Positions 8,521 to 18,398 of a DNA stretch of 64,000 nt are shown here, one piece after another. The position numbers were made by a program, and so were the translations under genes. The DNA is from Pseudomonas cremoricolorata (GTDB lineage: Bacteria; Pseudomonadota; Gammaproteobacteria; Pseudomonadales; Pseudomonadaceae). The stretch covers positions 4,216,001 to 4,280,000 of the forward strand of contig NZ_CP009455.1 in the NCBI RefSeq assembly GCF_000759535.1, written 5' to 3'. The first letter of the stretch is position 1. Every line of letters starts with the position of its first letter. The notes beneath the pieces were generated by a model. The model had not been told where the DNA came from and made no database searches. It saw nothing but the letters and a program-made list of their open reading frames with translations.

Positions 8521-10749
8521 TTACGGCGTCAGCGGCGCGTCGAGCTGCATCACCAGCACACCCAGCGGCGGCAGGTTCAGCGACAACGAGTATCCCTGAC
8601 CATGGCTGGGCAGGTGCTCGGCGTTCACGCCGCCGCCGTTGCCGACGTTGCTCCCGGCATAGCGCTCGGCGTCGCTATTGAGTAGCTCGCGCCATTGACC
8701 ATCGGACGGCACGCCGACCCGATAGGCCTCGCGCGGCACTGGGGTGAAGTTGGCCACCACCAGCACCGGCTCGCCCTCGCGGCTCCAGCGCAGCCAGGCG
8801 AACACACTGTTCTGCGCGTCATCACCGATCAGCCACTGGAAGCCTGCCGGCTTGCAGTCCTGGTCATGCAGGGCGGGTAGCTCGCGATACAGGCGGTTGA
8901 GGTCACTGACCAAGTCCTGCACGCCGCGGTGCTCGGCGTACTGCAACAGGTACCAGTCCAGCTGATGATCGTGGTTCCACTCACGCCATTGGCCAAATTC
9001 ACAGCCCATGAACAGCAGTTTCTTGCCCGGGTGCATCCACATGAAGGTCAGATAGGCACGCAGGTTGGCAAACTTCTGCCAGCGGTCGCCGGGCATCTTG
9101 TCGATCAGCGAGTGCTTGCCGTGCACCACCTCATCGTGGGAAATCGGCAGCACGAAGCGCTCGGAATAGGCATACACCAGGCCGAAACTCAGCTCATTGT
9201 GGTGATGCGGACGATGGATCGGGTCGTTCTGGATGTAGTGCAGCGTGTCGTGCATCCAGCCCATGTTCCACTTGTAGCTGAAGCCCAGACCGCCCTGCTC
9301 CACAGGTTGGCTGACCCCCGGCCAGGCCGTGGACTCTTCAGCGATGATCAACGCCCCCGGCACCTCCTGCGCCGCCACGCTGTTGAGTTGGCGGATGAAC
9401 TCGATGGCTTCAAGGTTCTCCCGCCCGCCGTACCGGTTCGGCACCCATTCGCCGGCCTTGCGCGAGTAGTCGCGGTAGAGCATCGAGGCCACCGCGTCGA
9501 CGCGCAGCCCATCGATGTGAAAGTGCTTGAGCCAGTGCAGGGCCGACGCCAGCATGAAACCGCGCACCTCGTTGCGGCCGAGGTTGTAGATCAGCGTGTT
9601 CCAGTCCTGGTGGAAGCCTTCGTGGGGGTTGGCGTACTCATACAACGCCGTGCCATCGAAACGTGCCAGGCCATGCTCGTCGGTGGGGAAATGCGCCGGT
9701 ACCCAGTCGAGAATCACGCCGATGCCGCCCTGGTGACAGGCATCGATGAAGGCAGCGAAATCCTCCGCAGTGCCATACCGTGAGGTCGGGGCGAACATCG
9801 ACAGCGGCTGGTAGCCCCACGAGCCGCCGAAGGGGTGTTCCATGATCGGCAGCAACTCGATGTGGGTAAAACCCAGCTGCTGAACGTACGGCACCAGGTG
9901 CTCGGCCAGCTCGCGCCAGTTGTACAGGCGCGCGGTGTCACCCAGCTCATCCAGTTCGCAGCGCCACGAGCCTGCATGCAGCTCGTAGATCGACAACGGC
10001 GCGCTCACCGCGTGACGCTGGTCTCGCTGAGCCATCCACTCACCATCGCCCCAGGTGTGGGCCAGCGAACCGGCGACTTTCGAGGCGGTGCTCGGCGGCA
10101 GCTCGGTGGCGCGGGCCAGGGGGTCGGCCTTGAGCGGCAACACGCCCTCGGCACCCAGCACTTCGAACTTGTAGGTTTCGCCCGGGCCCAGGCGTGGTAC
10201 GAACAGCTCCCATACCCCAGCGCCATGGCGCAGGCGCATCGGATGGCGGCGGCCATCCCAGTTATTAAAACACCCCACCACCGACACGCGCCGGGCATTG
10301 GGCGCCCAGACCGAGAAACACACGCCCTCGACCCCTTCGACCTGCATCGGCTGCGCGCCGAAGCGCGACGACAGATCACGGTGTGTGCCCTCGTTGAACA
10401 GGTGCAGGTCCATATCGCCAAGTACCGCGCCAAAACTATAGGGGTCTTCAGTGACTTGCTCGCCGCCGGCCCAGCCGATCTGCAGCAGGTAGGGCTGGGA
10501 GTGCTCGAGGTGCGCGGTGAACAGGCCGGGCAGAAGGCTGCTTTGATGCATCTCGGCCAGCACGCGGCCGTCATCCCGGGCCAGCACCTTGGCATGCAGG
10601 GCGCTGGGCAAGAAGGCCCGAACGCTGATGCCACCGCTCGCGTCGCGGTGCGGGCCCAGCACGGCGAACGGGTCGGCGTGCTCGGCGCGCGCCAGTTCGT
10701 TCAGATCGTGCTGGCGCAGACCGCCATTGTCACGCGTTGTCGCATTCAT
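8521..10749 (-). CDS. glgB: 1,4-alpha-glucan branching enzyme
   Basis: This 742-residue GH13 enzyme introduces alpha-1,6 branches into alpha-glucan. It has an N-terminal carbohydrate-binding (CBM48) segment, then the catalytic barrel. The nucleophile is D418 in DGLRVDA, the acid/base Glu is in [10 protein letters not shown], and the third Asp is in [10 protein letters not shown]. Length is normal. Its ATG directly abuts the treS stop, with no bases between, so it is the third gene of glgE-treS-glgB. In the GlgE route it branches the chains made by GlgE. Confidence 0.96.
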   Translation of the reverse strand: MNATTRDNGGLRQHDLNELARAEHADPFAVLGPHRDASGGISVRAFLPSALHAKVLARDDGRVLAEMHQSSLLPGLFTAHLEHSQPYLLQIGWAGGEQVTEDPYSFGAVLGDMDLHLFNEGTHRDLSSRFGAQPMQVEGVEGVCFSVWAPNARRVSVVGCFNNWDGRRHPMRLRHGAGVWELFVPRLGPGETYKFEVLGAEGVLPLKADPLARATELPPSTASKVAGSLAHTWGDGEWMAQRDQRHAVSAPLSIYELHAGSWRCELDELGDTARLYNWRELAEHLVPYVQQLGFTHIELLPIMEHPFGGSWGYQPLSMFAPTSRYGTAEDFAAFIDACHQGGIGVILDWVPAHFPTDEHGLARFDGTALYEYANPHEGFHQDWNTLIYNLGRNEVRGFMLASALHWLKHFHIDGLRVDAVASMLYRDYSRKAGEWVPNRYGGRENLEAIEFIRQLNSVAAQEVPGALIIAEESTAWPGVSQPVEQGGLGFSYKWNMGWMHDTLHYIQNDPIHRPHHHNELSFGLVYAYSERFVLPISHDEVVHGKHSLIDKMPGDRWQKFANLRAYLTFMWMHPGKKLLFMGCEFGQWREWNHDHQLDWYLLQYAEHRGVQDLVSDLNRLYRELPALHDQDCKPAGFQWLIGDDAQNSVFAWLRWSREGEPVLVVANFTPVPREAYRVGVPSDGQWRELLNSDAERYAGSNVGNGGGVNAEHLPSHGQGYSLSLNLPPLGVLVMQLDAPLTP

Positions 10750-13700
10750 TCAGGACTCTCCCCAGGTACTGATCAGTCCATACAGGCCATGCAAAGGCAC
10801 GGCCAGCCAAGCGGGACGGTTTTCGGCTTCATAAGTGATTTCGTAGGCAGCCTTCTCCAGACTGAACAGCTCCAGCGCCGCACGCTCGCCCTCGGCCTGC
10901 GCCCAGACATGGGGCAGGTCGGCAGTGGCCAGGCTGTAGGCGTCGATGAAGGCTTGTCGCGACTGATGCAGGTATTGCCGGGCAACGCGCTGCCGCGCCT
11001 GGCGCTCGCTGTCGGCCAGGTCGCCGGCTGCGGCACTGCGCAGAATCATGGCGCCAGCATAGTCGAAAGAACGCAGCACGCCGCTGACATCTTTGAAAGG
11101 GCTATGCCGCGCTCGGCGCTCCTCCAAGGGCCGCGAAGGCTCGCCCTCGAAGTCGATCAGGTACGCATCGCCCTGCACGACCAGCACTTGACCCAGGTGC
11201 AGGTCGCCATGCACACGAATCAGCAGGCCGCCGCGCGCCTGTTCAGCCAGCCGCGCGACGTGCTCGGCCAGGCCATCACGTTTATGCAGCAGCTCATCGA
11301 CCAGCGCCTGGCTGTCTAGATCGAGCCCAGCGCGATGCTGTTGGAGCAGGTCGAGGGCATGGCCGAGCTCTGCACTGATCTGACTGGCCCAGCGCTGGCT
11401 GTCGGCCGCCTCGCTGACCTGCGGGGCGAACGCTGCGTCGTCGCTGGGTGCGGCCAGGTGCAGGTGCATCTCGCCCAGCCGCCGCCCGAACAGTGCAGCG
11501 AATCCGGCCAACTCCGCCTGAGCGTCAGCATGCCCCTGGTCGGCCTGGTGATCGGCCTCCAGCTCGTCACGAATCGCCCGTTCCAGGGTGTTCTGGGTCC
11601 AGGCCCAGGCATCGCCCTGGTTGCTCAGATAGCCCTGGGCGATCATCAACAGGTGCGGTTGCGCTTGTGCATCCACCCGGCTGACCCAGGCCAGCAGCGG
11701 CGAGATGTTGGCAAAACCTGCCTGGGTAAGGTAGGCACTCATTTCCAGTTCAGGGTGGATGCCGCCATTGACCCGGCGAATCAGCTTGAGCACCAGGCTC
11801 TCGCCGACCACCACCGAGCTGTTGGACTGCTCGGCGCTGAGGTAGCGCACCGAGGTCTGCTCGTCGATACCGTGGGCGGCCAGTTGCTCGGTGCAGTGGA
11901 ACTGCAACTCGCCCTCCTCCAGCGCCAAGCGCGACTGCTGCTGGCAGGCCAGCAGCACTTGGCGAATGAACGGCTCGAGCACGAAGGCGTCGGTGATCAG
12001 CCCCACTTCACGACCTCGGCGCACCCGCGACAAGGCCAGTTGCTGCGGCAACGCGCTGCTGATGTGTTCCTCACGCAGCAGGCCGAACGGCAACTGATAG
12101 CGGCTGGCGACGCCGTTGCTCAGCACTTCGATTTCGGTCAGCAGCACCGGCGTTTCCGCCGTGCCGAAGCGAGTGCCGTAGCACAGGCGGATGTCGTCGA
12201 TCGGCCCTTCCTTGCCGGCGAACCAACGCCGCTTGGGCAGGTACTGCGGCAGAATGGCCTGTTGCAAGGTGTCGCGCCCCGGCGCCTGCAACAGTTCCTC
12301 CATGCGCTGGCGCAGCACCAGGGTGGTCAGTTCGGGCAGCGCTTCGGCCGGCTCCTGGTGCCAGCTGGGCATGCGTTCGCGGCTGGCCAGCTGGAACCAG
12401 TAAAAGCCGTAGGGCGCCAGGGTCAGCAGGAACGGCAGTTGGCCGATGGGTGGAAAAGCGCTCCCGCCGAGCATTTCCACCGGGACTTTGTCGACGTACG
12501 GCGAAAGGTCCAGCTCCGCCGCCTGGGCAGTACGCGAAACGTTAGCCACGCAGAGGATGATTTCCTGGTTGCCAGCCTCGTCGGTGTATTCGCGCAGGTA
12601 GGCCAGGATGCGCCGGTTGCTCGGTGTCAGCGTCTTGAGCGTGCCGCGGCCGAACGCTTTTTGCTGATTGCGCACCGCGATCAGCCGACGGTTCCAGTTG
12701 AGCAGCGAATGTGGATCGTGGGATTGCGCCTCGACGTTGACGGTCTGGAAGCCATACAGCGGGTCCATCACCGGTGGCAGCACCAGGCGCTGCGGGTCGG
12801 CGCGGGAGAATCCGCCGTTGCGGTCCGGCGACCACTGCATGGGCGTGCGCACACCGTCGCGGTCACCCAGATAGATGTTGTCACCCATGCCCAGCTCGTC
12901 ACCGTAGTACAGGGTCGGGGTGCCAGGCATCGACAGCAGCAGGCTGGTGAGCAGTTCGATACGGCGGCGGTCACGCTGCAGCAGCGGCGCCAGACGCCTG
13001 CGGATGCCCAGGTTGATGCGCGCGCGGCGATCCTCGGCGTAGTGGTTCCATAGGTAGTCGCGCTCACGGTCGGTGACCATTTCCAAGGTCAGTTCATCGT
13101 GGTTGCGCAGAAAGATCGCCCACTGGCACTTGGCCGGGATTTCCGGGGTCTGGCGCAGGATGTCGGTGATCGGGAAGCGGTCTTCCATGGCCAGGGCCAT
13201 GTACATGCGCGGCATCAGCGGGAAATGGAAGGCCATGTGGCATTCGTCGCCCTCGCCCTCACCGAAGTATGGGCGGGTGTCTTCCGGCCACTGGTTGGCT
13301 TCGGCAAGCAGCATGCGATCAGGATAGTTGGCATCGATCTCGGCGCGGATGGCCTTGAGCACCTGATGGGTCTCGGGCAGGTTCTCGTTGTTGGTGCCGT
13401 CACGCTCGATCAGGTACGGAATGGCATCCAGGCGCAGACCATCGACGCCAATGTCCAGCCAGAAACGCATGACACCCATCACCCCCTTGAGCACCTGCGG
13501 GTTGTCGAAGTTCAAGTCCGGCTGATGGGAATAGAAGCGGTGCCAGAAGTACTGGCCGGCCACCGGGTCCCACGTCCAGTTGGACTTTTCCGTGTCGAGG
13601 AAGATGATCCGCGTGCCGTCGTATTTCTGGTCCGAGTCGGACCACACGTAGAAGTCGCGAGCCTTGCTGCCGGGCTTGGCGTGTCGCGCGCGCTGGAACC

Positions 13701-14061
13701 ACGGGTGCTGGTCGGAGGTGTGGTTGATCACCAGCTCGGTGATGACCCGCAACCCACGCTTGTGCGCCTCGGCGATGAAGCGCCTGGCATCGGCCAGGTT
13801 GCCGTAGTCGGGGTGGACGGCCTTGTACTCGGCGATGTCATAGCCATCGTCGCGACGCGGCGAGGGATAGAACGGCAGCAGCCATAACGTGTTCACGCCC
13901 AGCTCGCAGATGTAATCGAGCTTGCTGATCAGCCCTGCGAAATCACCAATGCCGTCACCGTTGGCATCGAAGAACGACTTGACGTGCAACTGGTAGATCA
14001 CCGCGTCCTTGTACCACAGCGGATCATCGATGAAGGCTGCCGGGCGTGTGCGCTTGGCCAT
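10750..14061 (-). CDS. treS: Trehalose synthase fused to maltokinase
   Basis: This is a 1103-residue two-enzyme protein. Residues 1 to ~550 are a GH13 trehalose synthase interconverting trehalose and maltose, with D212 (DGLRLDA), E254 (LLAEANQWPE) and D322 (FLRNHDELT). Residues ~600-1103 form a maltokinase-like kinase, with the phosphotransferase motif HGDLHLGQVLV and the metal-binding DFEGEPSRPLEER. The fusion makes maltose 1-phosphate, the substrate of GlgE. It lies 31 nt downstream of glgE and abuts glgB. Such TreS-Pep2 fusions are known in proteobacteria; the length agrees. Confidence 0.95.
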   Translation of the reverse strand: MAKRTRPAAFIDDPLWYKDAVIYQLHVKSFFDANGDGIGDFAGLISKLDYICELGVNTLWLLPFYPSPRRDDGYDIAEYKAVHPDYGNLADARRFIAEAHKRGLRVITELVINHTSDQHPWFQRARHAKPGSKARDFYVWSDSDQKYDGTRIIFLDTEKSNWTWDPVAGQYFWHRFYSHQPDLNFDNPQVLKGVMGVMRFWLDIGVDGLRLDAIPYLIERDGTNNENLPETHQVLKAIRAEIDANYPDRMLLAEANQWPEDTRPYFGEGEGDECHMAFHFPLMPRMYMALAMEDRFPITDILRQTPEIPAKCQWAIFLRNHDELTLEMVTDRERDYLWNHYAEDRRARINLGIRRRLAPLLQRDRRRIELLTSLLLSMPGTPTLYYGDELGMGDNIYLGDRDGVRTPMQWSPDRNGGFSRADPQRLVLPPVMDPLYGFQTVNVEAQSHDPHSLLNWNRRLIAVRNQQKAFGRGTLKTLTPSNRRILAYLREYTDEAGNQEIILCVANVSRTAQAAELDLSPYVDKVPVEMLGGSAFPPIGQLPFLLTLAPYGFYWFQLASRERMPSWHQEPAEALPELTTLVLRQRMEELLQAPGRDTLQQAILPQYLPKRRWFAGKEGPIDDIRLCYGTRFGTAETPVLLTEIEVLSNGVASRYQLPFGLLREEHISSALPQQLALSRVRRGREVGLITDAFVLEPFIRQVLLACQQQSRLALEEGELQFHCTEQLAAHGIDEQTSVRYLSAEQSNSSVVVGESLVLKLIRRVNGGIHPELEMSAYLTQAGFANISPLLAWVSRVDAQAQPHLLMIAQGYLSNQGDAWAWTQNTLERAIRDELEADHQADQGHADAQAELAGFAALFGRRLGEMHLHLAAPSDDAAFAPQVSEAADSQRWASQISAELGHALDLLQQHRAGLDLDSQALVDELLHKRDGLAEHVARLAEQARGGLLIRVHGDLHLGQVLVVQGDAYLIDFEGEPSRPLEERRARHSPFKDVSGVLRSFDYAGAMILRSAAAGDLADSERQARQRVARQYLHQSRQAFIDAYSLATADLPHVWAQAEGERAALELFSLEKAAYEITYEAENRPAWLAVPLHGLYGLISTWGES

Positions 14062-14092
14062 GTGCTACTCCTTTACTGATTCATCGAACGCA

Positions 14093-16111
14093 TCACGCCG
14101 GCGACTGAATCCGCCAGATGCCAAAGGGCTGGTAGTTGGGGTCGATGCGCATCCACTGGGTCTTGCCGTGCCAGGTCCAGCGATGGCCGTTCATCAGGTC
14201 TTCGCCGTGGGTATCGGCATGGTCATCCAGACCCAGTTCCCACAGCGGCAGTTCGAAGTGCGCCTCTTGCACATGGTGCGGATCGAGGCTGATGGCGATG
14301 AGGATGTAGTTGTCCAGTTCTGCCGTGCGCTTGGCGAAGTACAGGATGTTGTCGTTCCAGCAGTTGAGGAAGGTCACCCCCAAGTGGGTTTGCAGGGCGC
14401 GGTTCTGCCGGCGGATGCGGTTGAGCTGGGCGATCTCGGCGATGATGTTGCCGGGGGCGGTGAAGTCCCGTGGGCGGATTTCGTACTTCTCGGAGTCGAG
14501 GTATTCCTCTTTGCCCGGCAGCGCCGCGCCTTCGCACAGCTCGAAGCCTGAATACATGCCCCACAGCCCCGAGCCCATGGTCGCCAGGGCGGCGCGGATC
14601 AGAAAGCCCGCGCGGCCCGACTGCTGCAGGAAGAACGGGTTGATGTCCGGCGTGTTGACGAAGAAATTCGGCCGGTAGCAGTCGCGCCACGGCGACTCGT
14701 TCAACTGCTCGAAATACTCGCGCAGCTCTTGCTTGGTATTGCGCCAGGTGAAATAGGTGTAGCTCTGCGCGTAACCGACCTTGCCCAGGCGCGCCATCAT
14801 CGCTGGTTTGGTGAACGCTTCGGCGAGGAACAGCACCTCGGGATACTGGCTGCGCACATTGGCGATCAACCATTGCCAGAACGGCAACGGCTTGGTGTGC
14901 GGGTTGTCGACGCGGAACGTCTTCACGCCCTCCTCGACCCAACCGATGATCACGTCACGCAGCGCCAGCCACAGCGACGGCACGGCATCGGCAGCGTAGA
15001 AATCGACGTTGACGATGTCCTGGTATTTTTTCGGCGGGTTCTCGGCATAGCGAATGGTGCCGTCCGGGCGCCAGCTGAACCACCCCGGGTGCTGTTTGAG
15101 CCAAGGGTGGTCCTGGGAACACTGGATGGCGAAATCCAGGGCGATTTCCAGGCCATGCTCGGCGGCGGCGGCAACCAGGCGGCGGAAGTCTTCGCGGCTG
15201 CCCAGCTGCGGATGAATCGCTTCGTGGCCGCCGTCCTCACTGCCAATCGCATACGGGCTGCCGGGGTCACCGGGCTGGGCGTTGAGGGCGTTGTTGCGAC
15301 CCTTGCGGTGCTGCGTGCCAATGGGATGAATCGGCGGGAAGTACAGCACGTCGAAGCCCATGTCGCGGATCATCGGCAGGCGCTGGTGGACAGCGTCGAA
15401 GGTGCCATGACGCTCGGCATCGTCGGTGATCGAGCGCGGGAACAGCTCGTACCAGCTGGCGAACAGCGCCGCCTCACGGTCGACATCCAGTGGCAGTTCG
15501 GCGCTGCGCGTCAGGTAACTGCGGTGCTCGGCATCGGCCATCACCCGCGCGGTGTCGGCATCCAGGAACACGGCCACCTGCTCGACCGGCTCGCGCCCGG
15601 CAAGGCGTGCCTGCAGTCGTTCCAGGCGCTGGCGCACCTCGCCTGAGCAGCGTTCGCTGGCCTGGCCGAGCATCAGCCGGCCTTCTTCGAGTTCCAGTGC
15701 CACGCCGACACCGGCCTGAAACTTCTTTTCCAAGTCGTAGCAGAAGGTCGCATAGGGGTCGATCCAGGCCTGCAGGTGGAACTGGTGCGGACCCAGCGCT
15801 TCTGGGGTGAACTCGCCCGTCCACAGATCATTGCCCTGGCTGATCAGGCTGGTGCTGTGCCAGTCACCCTGACCACCGGCACGCCAATGCAGCATCACCG
15901 CCAGCCGGTCGTGGCCATCGCTGTACACCTTGGCCGACACCGACACGGGCTGGCCCACGGTGGCCTTGGCCGGGAAGGCACCGCCGTCGAGGGTCGGCTG
16001 GACATCTTCGATGACGATCCGCGGCGCCATCAGCGCTTCGGCCAGGCTGATCGCCTGGTCGGGGTGATCGTTGGCCGTGGGTACGTGTTCAAAAGGCGCG
16101 TTACCTGACAT
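14093..16111 (-). CDS. glgE: Alpha-1,4-glucan:maltose-1-phosphate maltosyltransferase
   Basis: This GH13 maltosyltransferase (672 residues) extends alpha-1,4-glucan with maltose 1-phosphate. The start ATG at 16111 (MSGNAPFE) is preferred over an in-frame start at 16204, because an AAGG ribosome-binding site precedes it and the longer N-terminus is not family-like. It has an N-terminal beta-sandwich, the nucleophile D402 in FRVDNPHTKPLPFW, and the acid/base Glu in LFLAEAFTKP. It is the first gene of the leftward glgE-treS-glgB operon, a complete trehalose-to-glycogen-like route. Confidence 0.95.
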   Translation of the reverse strand: MSGNAPFEHVPTANDHPDQAISLAEALMAPRIVIEDVQPTLDGGAFPAKATVGQPVSVSAKVYSDGHDRLAVMLHWRAGGQGDWHSTSLISQGNDLWTGEFTPEALGPHQFHLQAWIDPYATFCYDLEKKFQAGVGVALELEEGRLMLGQASERCSGEVRQRLERLQARLAGREPVEQVAVFLDADTARVMADAEHRSYLTRSAELPLDVDREAALFASWYELFPRSITDDAERHGTFDAVHQRLPMIRDMGFDVLYFPPIHPIGTQHRKGRNNALNAQPGDPGSPYAIGSEDGGHEAIHPQLGSREDFRRLVAAAAEHGLEIALDFAIQCSQDHPWLKQHPGWFSWRPDGTIRYAENPPKKYQDIVNVDFYAADAVPSLWLALRDVIIGWVEEGVKTFRVDNPHTKPLPFWQWLIANVRSQYPEVLFLAEAFTKPAMMARLGKVGYAQSYTYFTWRNTKQELREYFEQLNESPWRDCYRPNFFVNTPDINPFFLQQSGRAGFLIRAALATMGSGLWGMYSGFELCEGAALPGKEEYLDSEKYEIRPRDFTAPGNIIAEIAQLNRIRRQNRALQTHLGVTFLNCWNDNILYFAKRTAELDNYILIAISLDPHHVQEAHFELPLWELGLDDHADTHGEDLMNGHRWTWHGKTQWMRIDPNYQPFGIWRIQSPA

Positions 16112-16265
16112 CGGACCTTGCTCCCTGGGACTGAGGCGGTGAAGGTTCAGAGCCGGCTGGCCAGCTCGTGGTTCAAAAAAAACATTGAGCCAGACAGGCC
16201 GCACGTCGGTCTTAACCCAGGCAACCGTTCAGTGCAACGCCCACTCGAAACCCAGAGGTGCCGTC

Positions 16266-16436
16266 ATGAACATCCCCACCCCGCCAGAAACCCCCGATCC
16301 GAACATCGACGACCCGAGCCTGCCGCCGCCGGTGCCCGACGATGAGCCTGATGAACGGCCGGACGAGCCGACCGTACCGCCAACGGTGGGTGATCCTCCC
16401 AGTGATGAGCCGCCGATGAAGGCCAGTCCTTTGTGA
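16266..16436 (+). CDS. Small Pro/Asp/Glu-rich hypothetical protein
   Basis: The ATG at 16266 opens a 56-residue protein made almost only of Pro, Asp, Glu, Pro-Pro and short linkers (PPETPDPNIDD, PPPVPDDEPDERPDEP). It is surely disordered and strongly acidic, with no signal peptide or membrane segment. AGAGG lies 9 nt before the start. It sits divergent from glgE and convergent with the acyl-CoA ligase. No function can be assigned; I cannot exclude that it is not translated, but a clean start, SD and stop support a real gene. Confidence 0.6.
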   Translation: MNIPTPPETPDPNIDDPSLPPPVPDDEPDERPDEPTVPPTVGDPPSDEPPMKASPL

Positions 16437-16484
16437 GTGCGGCCTTCTCTTTCAGCCGTGCACACCATGACACTGCGCGGCACC

Positions 16485-18158
16485 TCAGCCGCGCTTCAGT
16501 TCCTCGATACTGATCTCGCGCATCCTGAACTTCTGCACCTTGCCAGTGACGGTCATCGGGAACGCATCGACGAAACGGAAATGCCGCGGGGCCTTGAAGT
16601 GCGCCAGGTGCGCCTTGCACCACTGGCGCAGGGTCTCGCCATCGACGTCATGGCCAGGATGAAGACGGATCCAGGCGACGATCTCTTCACCGTAGGTCGC
16701 ACAGGGAATGCCCACCACTTGCGCTTCGGCCACGGCGGGATGGCGGTGGAAGAACTCCTCCAGCTCGCGCGGGTAGATGTTCTCGCCGCCGCGGATGATC
16801 ATGTCCTTGCTGCGCCCGACGATCGACACGTAGCCGTCTTCGTCCATCACTGCCAGGTCGCCGCTGTGCATCCAGCCGTGTGCATCGATGGCTTGGGCCG
16901 TGGCCTGCGGGTTGGCCCAGTAGCCGAGCATCACGCTGTAGCCACGCGTGCACAGCTCGCCGATCTCGCCACGCGCGACCATCTGGCCCTGCTCATCGAG
17001 CAACTGGGTTTCCAGGTGTGGCTGGGTGCGCCCGACACTGCTGACGCGGTGTTCGAGGTCGTCGCCGGCGGCGGTCTGCAATGACACCGGACTGGTTTCG
17101 GTCATGCCGTAGGCAATCTGCACCTCACCCATGTGCAATTGTTCGATGACCCGCCGCATGACCTCGATCGGGCACGTCGCCCCAGCCATGATGCCGCTGC
17201 GCAGGGAAGACAAGTCCAACGCTGTGCGCAGCGGATGCTCGAGCATGGCGATGAACATAGTCGGCACCCCGTACTGCACGCTGGCGCGCTCAGCGGCAAC
17301 GCTGCGCAGGGCCTGCTCGGCGTCGAAGGCTTCACTGGGGTAGATCATGCAACTGCCATGGGCCACGCAGGCCAGATTACCCATGACCATGCCGAAGCAG
17401 TGGTAGAGCGGCACCGGAATCACCAGGCGGTCGTCTGCCGTCAGACCCAGGCTGGCACCCACCATATAGCCGTTGTTGAGGATGTTGTGGTGGCTGAGGG
17501 TCGCGCCCTTCGGTGCGCCGGTGGTGCCCGAGGTGTACTGAATGTTCACCGCCTGCTCGGGCCTGAGGCCGTGTTGACGCGCCTGATAGGCAACCTCTGT
17601 GACTTCGCAAGCGCGCGCGGCCAGTGCTTGCCAAGGCACGAAGCCTTGGGGTGGCACCGCAGCCAGGCTGATCACCCCACGCAGCTCCGGCAGCGCGTCG
17701 CTCAGGCGCTGACCCGGCGCTGGCATAGGCAAACCCGGCAGCAGTTCGCCAAGCATCGCGTGGTAGTCCGACTGCCTGAAGGTGCTCGCGCACAGCAGCC
17801 AGGCACACCCCGACTGGCGCAGCACGTACTCCAGTTCACCCAGCCGGTAGGCCGGGTTGATGTTCACCAGAATCGCGCCAACCTTGGCGCTGGCCAACTG
17901 AAGAATGCACCACTCGGCGCAGTTCGGCGCCCAGACACCCACCCGCTCACCCACCTCGATGCCCAGCGCCATGAGTGCGCGGGCATGCAGGTCAACCTGC
18001 TCGCCCAGCGCCTGCCAGGTGTAACGCAGGTTCTGATGACGCACCACCAAGGCGTCGCGCTGAGGATGACGGGCACGCGTGGCATCGAAGGCCTGGCCGA
18101 TGGTCTGCTGCAACAATGGGCGGTCCTGCCGGCCCTGGGAATAGCTGGATTGGCGCAT
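16485..18158 (-). CDS. AMP-binding acyl-CoA ligase
   Basis: This 557-residue protein is an ANL-superfamily acyl-CoA synthetase. The AMP-binding motif YTSGTTGAPKG is at residues 208-218, the mid-motif YGMTETSPVS is present, and the C-terminal GRSKDMIIRGGENIYPRE and VTGKVQKF carry the hinge and catalytic lysine. It activates a fatty or branched-chain acid with ATP and CoA. It is divergent from the leucine/isovalerate genes and shares their operator region, so an isovalerate-type or other short branched acid is plausible (inference). Confidence 0.92.
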   Translation of the reverse strand: MRQSSYSQGRQDRPLLQQTIGQAFDATRARHPQRDALVVRHQNLRYTWQALGEQVDLHARALMALGIEVGERVGVWAPNCAEWCILQLASAKVGAILVNINPAYRLGELEYVLRQSGCAWLLCASTFRQSDYHAMLGELLPGLPMPAPGQRLSDALPELRGVISLAAVPPQGFVPWQALAARACEVTEVAYQARQHGLRPEQAVNIQYTSGTTGAPKGATLSHHNILNNGYMVGASLGLTADDRLVIPVPLYHCFGMVMGNLACVAHGSCMIYPSEAFDAEQALRSVAAERASVQYGVPTMFIAMLEHPLRTALDLSSLRSGIMAGATCPIEVMRRVIEQLHMGEVQIAYGMTETSPVSLQTAAGDDLEHRVSSVGRTQPHLETQLLDEQGQMVARGEIGELCTRGYSVMLGYWANPQATAQAIDAHGWMHSGDLAVMDEDGYVSIVGRSKDMIIRGGENIYPRELEEFFHRHPAVAEAQVVGIPCATYGEEIVAWIRLHPGHDVDGETLRQWCKAHLAHFKAPRHFRFVDAFPMTVTGKVQKFRMREISIEELKRG

Positions 18159-18223
18159 GGTGATCCCTTGTTGTGATTGTGTCGGGGCATGGCTGAGGCA
18201 AGCGGCGATAACTGTGGTGCAAA

Positions 18224-18239
18224 TTTACGTTTACGTAAA
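18224..18239. promoter_or_regulatory. LiuR-type palindrome, site 1
   Basis: TTTACGTTTACGTAAA is a nearly perfect 16-bp inverted repeat, 66 bp upstream of the acyl-CoA ligase start. It resembles, from memory, the binding motif of LiuR, the MerR-family repressor of branched-chain amino acid catabolism in gammaproteobacteria. No LiuR gene is in the window. Confidence 0.6.
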
Positions 18240-18273
18240 GGTGACTGAGCGTTTGACAGTGCCAGCAGGTGTG

Positions 18274-18289
18274 TTTACGTTAACGTAAA
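18274..18289. promoter_or_regulatory. LiuR-type palindrome, site 2
   Basis: TTTACGTTAACGTAAA is a perfect 16-bp palindrome centred exactly 50 bp from site 1, close to five helical turns. A TTGACA element (18253-18258) lies just upstream, so the site would overlap the spacer/-10 of the ivd promoter, where MerR proteins typically bind. Confidence 0.65.
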
Positions 18290-18398
18290 GGTGAAATTGA
18301 TCCCAGCCGTAAGCGCCCACCGTTTCCGTTCAAGGTAGGGGGCGCTGATCATGGTCTAGGGTTTTGAGCAACCGCCGAACAACAACAAGGTGCCCGCC

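Noticed and set aside
11335..13053. 572-residue plus-strand frame inside treS
   Set aside because: It is antisense to conserved catalytic motifs of TreS and the maltokinase domain, so it is a shadow.
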